64,000 nt of DNA from Micromonospora_H sonneratiae (lineage in GTDB: Bacteria; Actinomycetota; Actinomycetes; Mycobacteriales; Micromonosporaceae), in assembly GCF_042679305.1 (NCBI RefSeq), contig NZ_JBHTMP010000009.1:1-64000 (forward strand). The letters run 5' to 3'. The position numbers and the translations under genes are program-made. Each line of letters starts with the position of its first letter. The first letter of the stretch is position 1. Shown here piece after piece: positions 58,147-64,000 of this stretch. Below the pieces are notes generated by a model. It saw nothing but the letters and a program-made list of their open reading frames with translations. It did no database searches and was not told the origin of the DNA.

Positions 58147-60846
58147 TCAGGCCGCCGCACCCACCGTCCTCGACCTTCGTCGAGGGTGGTGGGTGGTGAA
58201 CCGATTGATCATCCGGGCAGCAGCAGAGCGGTGCGGCCGTTCGGGTCGACGTGGTCCGGGCGCCGGGCGCAACAGGTTGCTGGAGCTGAAGAGGATGCGT
58301 TTGGTTGTTTCGACCATCGCCAGGTACACGGCCACCAGCACGACGACCACGATCAGGAACACCGACGGCAACCGGGTGAAGCCGAGTGTCCCGGCCAACG
58401 GGCTGTACGGCAGCAGGACCGCCACGGTGACGCCGGCCAGGGCGGCGAACAGCAGGGGTCGGCTCGGGCGGCTACGCCAGAACGGGCTGACCTGGGTACG
58501 GATCACGAAGATGACCAGTGTCTGGGTGGCCAGCGACTCGACGAACCAACCGGACCGGAACTCGGGAGGTCCGGCGTGCAGCAGCAACAGCAGGAGCGCG
58601 AAGGTGAGGAAGTCGAACATCGACGACAGCGGCCCGAAGATGAACATGAACCGCCGGATCTCCCGCAGGCTCCAGTGCGCCGGTCGGGCGAGTTGCTCCG
58701 GATCCACCCGGTCGCTGGGGATGGCCACCTGGGTCAGGTCGTAGATCAGGTTGTTGAGCAGGATCTGCGACGGCAACAACGGTAGGAAGGACAGGAAGGT
58801 CGACGCGCCCGCAGCACTGAACATGTTGCCGAAGTTGCTCGACGTTCCCATCAGGATGTACTTGATCGTGTTGGCGAAGGCCCGCCGTCCCTCGGTCACC
58901 CCCTGTGCCAGGACCCCGAGATCCTTCTCCAGCAACAGCACGTCGGCCGCGTCCTTGGCGACGTCGGTGGCGGTGTCGACGGAGATCCCCACGTCGGCGG
59001 TGTGCAGGGCCACGGCGTCGTTGACCCCGTCACCGAGGAATGCGACGTCGGCACCGACGCTGCGCTGGGCATGGACGATGCGCGCCTTGTCGTCCGGCCC
59101 CACCCGCCCGAAGATGGTGGTCGCGGCGACAGTTGCGGGCAGGTCACCGTCGGCGATCTCGCCCAGCTCCTTCCCGGTCAACACACCGGTGACCGTCAGG
59201 CCGAGGTCCCGGCAGACCCGCTCGGCCACGGCGGGGTGGTCACCGGTGATGACCTTGACGGCGACGCCGAGCCGGGCCAACTGCGCCAACGCGTTCCTGG
59301 CCTGGGCCTTGACTGCGTCATCGAAGATCAGCAGGCCGGCGAACGACAGGTCCCGCTCGTCCTGCGGGGTCGGATGCTCCAGGTCCGGTGCCGGTCGGGT
59401 GGCTACCGTGAGAACCCGGGCACCAGCGGCCACCTGGTCAGCCAACATCGCCTGTCCGTCCGGTGGCACGTCCGTGCAGAGCGTCATCACCTCCTCGGGT
59501 GCGCCCTTGACCACCAGTTGCCGCCCGTGTGGTGTATCGACCAGGACCGTGACCCGCCGTCGGTCGGAGTCGAAGGGCAACACCCCGATCCGTCGGTAGT
59601 CGCCGACCGGCTGGCTGGCCGCCGCCGGGGCCTGGCACAGCGCCACGTCCAGGGGGTTGCCCTGATCCTGGTCGTCCCGCTGTGCCGGGTCCCGGTCGCC
59701 GGCCACCAACCCGAGCAGGAGCAGTCGATCATCAGGTTGTCCGTCGCGGTTCAACGTGGTCCGCAGCCGGACCGTCCCTTCGGTCAGCGTGCCGGTCTTG
59801 TCGGTGAAGAGCACCTCGACGTTGCCCAGGTCCTCGACGCAGACCAACCGCTTCACGAGCACCCGCCGGGCGGCGAGTCGCCGGCTGCCGGTGGCCAGGG
59901 TGGTCGTGACCACCGCCGGTAGCAGTTGTGGCGTGATACCGACCGCGATGGCCAGGCTGAACAGCACCGCATCGATGATCGGCTTGTGGGTGAACAGGTT
60001 GACCACGAAGATCAACGCCGTCAGCACACCCGCTATCCGGGCCAGCATCAGCGAGAACCGTCGCAATCCGGTCTGGAACTCGGTCTCGGTCCGACGTCTG
60101 CTCAGGCCGGCGGCGACCCGACCGAACTCGGTGTCGGCGCCGGTGGCCACGACCACGCCCAGCCCGGCCCCGCCCCGGACCACGGTGCCCATGAGGCAAC
60201 ACGAGGTCAGGTCGGCGAGTGCCGCACCGGGGGCGACCGGTGCGGTCTGTTTGACGACCGTCACCGACTCCCCGGTCAACACCGACTCGTCGCAGACCAG
60301 CCGTTCCGCCTCGATCAACCGCACGTCGGCGGCGACCACACTGCCCAGCCCCAACCGCAGGAGATCACCGGGGACCACGTCGCGCTCGTTGACCCGCTGG
60401 ACCGCGCCGTCCCGGACCACCTGCGCCGTGTGCTGGATCCGCTCGTGCAGCGAGGCCCCGGTCCGTTCGGCCCGGTACTCGTTGACGAATCCGAAACCGA
60501 CGCTGATCGCCAGGATCACCCCGATCACCACAGCATCCGTTCGCTGCCCCACGACGAAGGACACTGCGGCGGCAGCCAGCAACAGCGCCAGCAGGGGCGA
60601 GCGCAGCTGCCGCGCCAGCACGGACAGCGCCGACAGCCGGTAGGTGGATACGACGTTGGGTCCGTGCTCGGTCAGCCTGCGGGCCGCCTCCCCGGCCGTC
60701 AGGCCGTCACGGTTGCCGCCCAGGCTTGTGAGCACCTCCTCGGGACCCGTCGCAGCAGCCTGGACGACGGGTGAGGCACCGGAACGCGGGGACGGCGTCC
60801 GAGCCGTGCCCGTCGAGGCCCGGTCTGGCTCACGCGATTCCGGCAT
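58147..60846 (-). CDS. mgtA: MgtA-type P-type ATPase (Mg2+ transport)
   Basis: An 899-residue P-type ATPase. The order is N-terminal cation-ATPase domain (LGGNRDGLTAGEAARRLTEHGPN), actuator with LVCDESVLTGES, the phosphorylation motif DKTGTLTEGTV (Asp349), nucleotide domain with VVKGAPEEV, then hinge FLGDGVNDAVALHTADVGISV. It has ten hydrophobic helices. The P3B/MgtA signature is the segment with GNMFSAAGASTFLSFLPLLP, followed by QILLNNLIYDLTQVAIPSDRVD. Mg2+ import driven by ATP is therefore expected. The C-terminus has an extra basic tail of about 45 residues. It reads toward the Acg-like gene; its neighbourhood resembles the DosR set, in which mycobacteria have CtpF. Confidence 0.9.
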   Translation of the reverse strand: MPESREPDRASTGTARTPSPRSGASPVVQAAATGPEEVLTSLGGNRDGLTAGEAARRLTEHGPNVVSTYRLSALSVLARQLRSPLLALLLAAAAVSFVVGQRTDAVVIGVILAISVGFGFVNEYRAERTGASLHERIQHTAQVVRDGAVQRVNERDVVPGDLLRLGLGSVVAADVRLIEAERLVCDESVLTGESVTVVKQTAPVAPGAALADLTSCCLMGTVVRGGAGLGVVVATGADTEFGRVAAGLSRRRTETEFQTGLRRFSLMLARIAGVLTALIFVVNLFTHKPIIDAVLFSLAIAVGITPQLLPAVVTTTLATGSRRLAARRVLVKRLVCVEDLGNVEVLFTDKTGTLTEGTVRLRTTLNRDGQPDDRLLLLGLVAGDRDPAQRDDQDQGNPLDVALCQAPAAASQPVGDYRRIGVLPFDSDRRRVTVLVDTPHGRQLVVKGAPEEVMTLCTDVPPDGQAMLADQVAAGARVLTVATRPAPDLEHPTPQDERDLSFAGLLIFDDAVKAQARNALAQLARLGVAVKVITGDHPAVAERVCRDLGLTVTGVLTGKELGEIADGDLPATVAATTIFGRVGPDDKARIVHAQRSVGADVAFLGDGVNDAVALHTADVGISVDTATDVAKDAADVLLLEKDLGVLAQGVTEGRRAFANTIKYILMGTSSNFGNMFSAAGASTFLSFLPLLPSQILLNNLIYDLTQVAIPSDRVDPEQLARPAHWSLREIRRFMFIFGPLSSMFDFLTFALLLLLLHAGPPEFRSGWFVESLATQTLVIFVIRTQVSPFWRSRPSRPLLFAALAGVTVAVLLPYSPLAGTLGFTRLPSVFLIVVVVLVAVYLAMVETTKRILFSSSNLLRPAPGPRRPERPHRSAAARMINRFTTHHPRRRSRTVGAAA

Positions 60847-60918
60847 CTGGGATGCCAGCCGGACTCTTCACCCTCTCATCATCGCCACGTTCGCCCGGCT
60901 GACATGCCGATTCCGGGA

Positions 60919-61473
60919 TTACCCGGCACCCGTCCGCGCGGCCGACTCGGCGGGTCCCACCACCACGGCTCGCGGCCCGAGCGCCCGGCCGCCCTCCGGC
61001 ACGTCGTCGAGGACGGTCGCGCCCGCACCGATCTTCGCGGCACGGCCGATCACGACCGGCCCCAGCACGACCGCACCAGCCCCCAGGGTCACTCCCGCGC
61101 CGATGACCGGTTCACCGGTGAAGTCCTTCCGGCCGACCGTGACGTTGTGGTACATGCTGACGTTCTCCCCGAGGCGGGCGCCCCGGTGCAGGACCAGTCC
61201 GTACGGATGGAACAGTTTGAGCCCCGGCCCACATTGCAGTTCCCGGGGCAGGTCGCTGTTGGTGCCGAGCCGGATCACCAGCAGATTGAGAATCTTGTAC
61301 GGCACCGCGCACAGCCGCCGGGGCAGCGTACGTCGGGCGTGCGTCCACTGCCCGAGCCGGAAGACCGTCAGCACGAGCCTGGCCAGCGGATCCCGGTTAC
61401 GCCGAAAGTCCTGCCGCAGCGTGTCGAACATGCGACGAAGCGTAGGTCGATACGAAGATCGAGAACGGCCCAC
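60919..61473 (-). CDS. hexapeptide-repeat acetyltransferase (serine acetyltransferase-like)
   Basis: A 184-residue protein. The N-terminal helical part (FDTLRQDFRRNRDPLARLVLTVFRLGQW) resembles the CysE-like group used in polysaccharide and colanic acid synthesis. The left-handed beta-helix follows: FHPYGLVLHRGARLGENVSMYHNVTVGR, then VIGAGVTLGAGAVVLGPVVIG and AKIGAGATVLDDVP, with the catalytic His in MYHNVTVG. The acceptor is not known: serine, sugar or another amine. The start is unclear: GTG at 61473 with GGAG very close, or ATG at 61431. It follows the Mg2+ ATPase gene in the same direction with its own likely promoter. Confidence 0.8.
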   Translation of the reverse strand: MGRSRSSYRPTLRRMFDTLRQDFRRNRDPLARLVLTVFRLGQWTHARRTLPRRLCAVPYKILNLLVIRLGTNSDLPRELQCGPGLKLFHPYGLVLHRGARLGENVSMYHNVTVGRKDFTGEPVIGAGVTLGAGAVVLGPVVIGRAAKIGAGATVLDDVPEGGRALGPRAVVVGPAESAARTGAG

Positions 61474-61537
61474 GTCTCCGCCTGGCCGCGGTCAGATAGC
61501 CGACAGCAACCGGACGGTGACGACTTCGGTTCGTCGA

Positions 61538-61837
61538 CTATCCGGGGGTGGTCTCGGCCACGACCCGGGCCGCCGGATCGGGGCAGGCCCGCCCCTGTTC
61601 CAGGGCGAGTTGGAGCGTCCGCTCGTCGGCCCGCTGCGCCGGCGACAGTGTGGCCAGCACCCGGCGGACCAGCAGGTCGGCCCCCTGGTAGTCGGCCCGC
61701 CCGACCAGCACCGCCAGGTAGCGCAGTGCCACGCCACGCTGCTGCGGGTCGAGCAACGCGGTCGGCAGGAACCCGGCCCGGTCCAGGTCGGAGACCCCCT
61801 TGGGTCGGCGCCAGCGTGACCCCGACCCATCGATCAG
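61538..61837 (-). CDS. hypothetical protein, start codon unresolved
   Basis: The frame encodes a protein-like sequence: WRRPKGVSDLDRAGFLPTAL, then QQRGVALRYLAVLVGRADYQ, ADLLVRRVLATLSPAQRADE and LQLALEQGRACP. It looks like an alpha-helical domain of about 95 residues, but no ATG or GTG stands where the similarity should begin; in-frame starts further out lie under the divergent membrane gene. A TTG at PTALL is possible. No family was recognised. The codon pattern supports coding on this strand, and an unusual or displaced start is the main doubt. Confidence 0.4.
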   Translation of the reverse strand: MIDGSGSRWRRPKGVSDLDRAGFLPTALLDPQQRGVALRYLAVLVGRADYQGADLLVRRVLATLSPAQRADERTLQLALEQGRACPDPAARVVAETTPG

Positions 61838-61855
61838 CGGGTCTACGCTGGAGCC

Positions 61856-62068
61856 ATGACATGGACATGGGCAATTATCGGCGTCGCCGCCGCAATCGGC
61901 CTGGTCACGGGATACCTTCTCTGGCGTGACCGGTCCCGCCGGGCCGCCTCGGAGGACCATGCCGCAGTCCAGCAGGGGCAGGCCGCTGCGCATCGGCATG
62001 CCGCCAGCAGCGCGGCCGCCGCCAGGCCCGGCCCGAACCACCCGGAGAACAGTCACAACTACGGGTAG
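61856..62068 (+). CDS. small single-helix membrane protein
   Basis: A 70-residue protein: an N-terminal membrane helix (WTWAIIGVAAAIGLVTGYLLW), a basic RDRSRRAAS segment, then a polar Ala/His/Gln tail ending NHPENSHNYG. No family was recognised. It resembles the small membrane proteins that many actinobacteria carry, and is divergent from the hypothetical gene to its left. Topology (N-out, basic tail inside) follows the positive-inside rule. Confidence 0.55.
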   Translation: MTWTWAIIGVAAAIGLVTGYLLWRDRSRRAASEDHAAVQQGQAAAHRHAASSAAAARPGPNHPENSHNYG

Positions 62069-62076
62069 GCGCGGAG

Positions 62077-62865
62077 TCAGCCGGACGCCGCTGCTGATCC
62101 GCACAGCAGCACGTCCGCCACCAGGTCCGGGTCGTCGAAGGTCGGAAGGTGCCCGACACCGGGAAGCAGTACCAGCCGGGCCCCCGGGATCATCCGGGCG
62201 GCCCGTCGCCCCTGCCAGGGCAGCAGCAGCCGGTCACGCCATCCCCAGGCGATCGTGACCGGCACCGGGATGACCCGGTCGTACTCGAACCGGTCACGGG
62301 TGATCGCGACAAGGTCCGCGTCGAAGTTCGCGGACCCGGCGACGGCCCGCAGGATCGCCGCCGCGTCGTCGCCGGGTAACCGCCATGACCGCCCCATGGA
62401 TTGGGCGTACAGCGCCGTGCGCCACAGTCCACTATCGAACACACGGTCCGCAGTCGGCGCAAGCGCACGCGCCACCCGCGCCGAGGCCCGGAGCGATGCC
62501 CGCAGATAGGCGGCCCCGAAGTCGTTGTAGAAGCCAGCCGGCGAGAAGACGGTGACCGTACGGGCCCGACCGCGTTTGGCAAGTTCGAGCGCCACCCAGC
62601 CACCCATCGAGTTCCCGGCGAGATGCGCGGTCTCGATGTTCAGACCGTCCAGGAAACGCGCGGTCGCGTCCGCAAGTGGACCCACGCCCGACGCGTCGCC
62701 CACTTCGGACCGGGGCGAGCCACCATAGCCCGGCAGATCGACCAGTACGACGTCGCGCCGCGCCGCCAACCGACGGAGCACCGGTGACCAGATCCGCCAG
62801 TTCCCGCCGATCCCGTGCACCAGCACCAACGGCTCACCGGCACCCTGGCGATGGTAATTGAGGAT
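62077..62865 (-). pseudogene. alpha/beta hydrolase truncated at its 5' end
   Basis: The catalytic domain is present: LVLVHGIGGNWRIW (oxyanion), AHLAGNSMGGWVALELA (Ser nucleophile), AWGWRDRLLLPW (Asp) and PGVGHLPTFDDP (His). Reading the frame upstream gives ILNYHRQGAGEPL, the expected continuation of the family, but a TAG at 62866-62868 stops it and no ATG or GTG lies after that stop before the conserved block. The only start is a TTG at 62829 with a poor ribosome-binding site, which removes a family strand. GC content falls sharply exactly upstream, so the 5' end was probably lost by recombination. A functional protein starting at the TTG (250 residues) cannot be excluded. Confidence 0.6.
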
Positions 62866-63238
62866 CTACCCTCTCCTTCCGGAAAGATAGCCTTATCCGA
62901 ATTTCCAGGACATGGAGCTCTTCACGTAGCAATGCAACTGAATTGCACGCTCAACACTAATTGCCGCATGATACCAAGCCGGAACAAAGAACAGCTCAAG
63001 CGTCGATGCAATCGAGCCATTCGTACGCTCACCCCGACAGCAGCAGTCCATTGACATCGCCCGTACCGCCATGCTCGAATTTTTTCGCGAATTGTCGACA
63101 CACGACCCAGCAGTCGAAATTCGCCTGCCGTGGCAACCAGAACACACATCGATCAATACCCACTGGTAACAATTCTCCCACCGAGAATAGCCGCCTCGGG
63201 CAACCTGCACGAAAAGCAGCCAGGGACAAGGAGGTACG
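62866..63238. other. low-GC intergenic region before the NACHT gene
   Basis: About 370 nt near 47-50% GC in its first part, unlike the window. It contains TGCAA-CTGAA-TTGCA (near 62934) and several short frames on both strands, none with a convincing start or family. It probably holds the promoter of the NACHT gene and marks the edge of acquired DNA. Confidence 0.45.
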
Positions 63239-64000
63239 GTGCGCCGCCGACCTTCACTCGTGACCATCGTCGGGGTACCGGCCTCCCTGCTGGGGCTGGT
63301 GGGAAACCTCGCCACCGGGGACATCGAACTGCCCCCGGCATGGAAGCCGTGGATCTGGCTGGCCGTCGGGACGCTACTGGTCGCCGTGACGATAATTGAG
63401 GCGCGCAAGGCCGGGGCGGGTGAGGGTCCGCGCACCCCGGGACGAGGGCTGGCCCTGACCGAGGCAGCCGAACAGTTGGCTGACGCGGTCGGGGTGCTGT
63501 GGCATCGTGAGGAAGACCAGCGACGAATACATGACCCCTTTCCGCTGGCGATCCGCTGGCAGGTTGCCGACGAGAAACTGATGGACCACTGGGCCAACAT
63601 TCGCCGTGCGCCGCCCGGCACCGATCCCGGTCCCCTGCCACTGGCGAATCGTCTGGACCGGATCCTGACCGTATTCCACGGTATTGCCGCACGTCGTCTG
63701 GTCATCCTCGGTCCGGCCGGTTCCGGCAAGACCATCCTGACCCTGCGATTCGTACTCGACATGTTGGCCAGCCGCCAACCAACCGACCCCGTACCGGTGG
63801 TCTTCACGCTCGGCTCCTGGGATCCGACCAGCATGACGTTCGAGGCCTGGCTCACTCACCAACTCATCCGGGACCATCCCGGACTGGCCGCACCGGCCGC
63901 CGCGCCCGGACTGCCGGGCAACCGGGCCCCCAGCCTGGCCGCCGCGCTCGTGGCAGCGAACCGGATCCTGCCGGTCCTGGACGGATTCGACGAGATCGCC
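63239..64000 (+). CDS. membrane-anchored NACHT-domain NTPase, N-terminal part
   Basis: Partial: 254 codons, then the window ends. GTG at 63239 with AAGGAGGT just upstream. Two hydrophobic helices (about 7-24, LVTIVGVPASLLGLVGNL, and 38-53, WIWLAVGTLLVAVTII) form a membrane hairpin. A helical linker leads to the NACHT NTPase: Walker A VILGPAGSGKT (155-165), a VPVVFTLGSWDP strand (185-196) and Walker B RILPVLDGFDEIA (242-254). This layout is frequent in actinobacteria; NACHT proteins of related families are known anti-phage sensors, but others are regulatory. The effector or sensor part lies outside the window, so the type cannot be settled. It stands just right of a low-GC boundary. Confidence 0.8.
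   Translation, partial: MRRRPSLVTIVGVPASLLGLVGNLATGDIELPPAWKPWIWLAVGTLLVAVTIIEARKAGAGEGPRTPGRGLALTEAAEQLADAVGVLWHREEDQRRIHDPFPLAIRWQVADEKLMDHWANIRRAPPGTDPGPLPLANRLDRILTVFHGIAARRLVILGPAGSGKTILTLRFVLDMLASRQPTDPVPVVFTLGSWDPTSMTFEAWLTHQLIRDHPGLAAPAAAPGLPGNRAPSLAAALVAANRILPVLDGFDEIA

Noticed and set aside
62922..63263. Short frames on both strands in the low-GC region before the NACHT gene
   Set aside because: None has a suitable start site or recognisable sequence, and one overlaps the NACHT start.
1..64000. CRISPR arrays and insertion sequences
   Set aside because: No regularly spaced repeats with unique spacers and no transposase were seen. The only tandem array (47352-47495) has no spacers.

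Overview
The window is high-GC actinobacterial DNA. A SsgB-like sporulation regulator, Spo0M, an F420-dependent oxidoreductase, an ESX-type secretion locus and many GTG/TTG starts point to a sporulating actinomycete, most likely of the Micromonosporaceae. The genus is inferred from gene content and was not tested.

Left third (1-20 kb): a type VII (ESX-like) secretion locus. A leftward unit encodes a YbaB/EbfC protein, a small helical secretion target and the first 54 codons of a WXG100-like toxin that leaves the window. Next come a mycosin-like protease that has lost its catalytic serine, a SUKH-3 protein and two WXG100 proteins. The core follows: EccB, EccD and, divergently, a 1313-residue EccC with two proline-rich candidate substrates behind it. 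No EccE is visible. A leftward group then encodes a beta-helix/AAA+ fusion in the EccA role, two paralogous zinc-ribbon/membrane/Fn3-like proteins and a LamG protein.

Middle (20-32 kb): a five-gene leftward operon (two tiny coupled proteins, an XRE regulator, a methyltransferase, a primase-like protein), a second XRE regulator, a gene-poor kilobase and tRNA-Val(CAC). After it lie a TIGR02611 membrane protein, SsgB, Rrf2, a VOC/MarR pair sharing a palindrome, and a TPR protein whose C-terminus matches the Fn3-like domain of the ESX locus.

32-48 kb: an OmpR-type two-component pair facing a LolA-like lipoprotein, an SGNH hydrolase, a HelD-type helicase with a leader hairpin, a RibD/DHFR-like enzyme, AraC, Spo0M, a secreted GH5 mannanase with CBM2, an LLM oxidoreductase, ClpP, an alr-ddl pair ending in an 18-bp tandem array, and a diacylglycerol kinase.

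48-61 kb: KDPG aldolase, a PP2C phosphatase, then universal stress protein, phosphoketolase, universal stress protein, a membrane-anchored Hsp70, an Acg-like nitroreductase and an MgtA-type P-type ATPase. This set resembles the contents of mycobacterial dormancy regulons.

Right end (61-64 kb): a hexapeptide acetyltransferase, small hypothetical genes, an alpha/beta hydrolase cut at its 5' end where GC content falls, and the start of a membrane-anchored NACHT NTPase that leaves the window.
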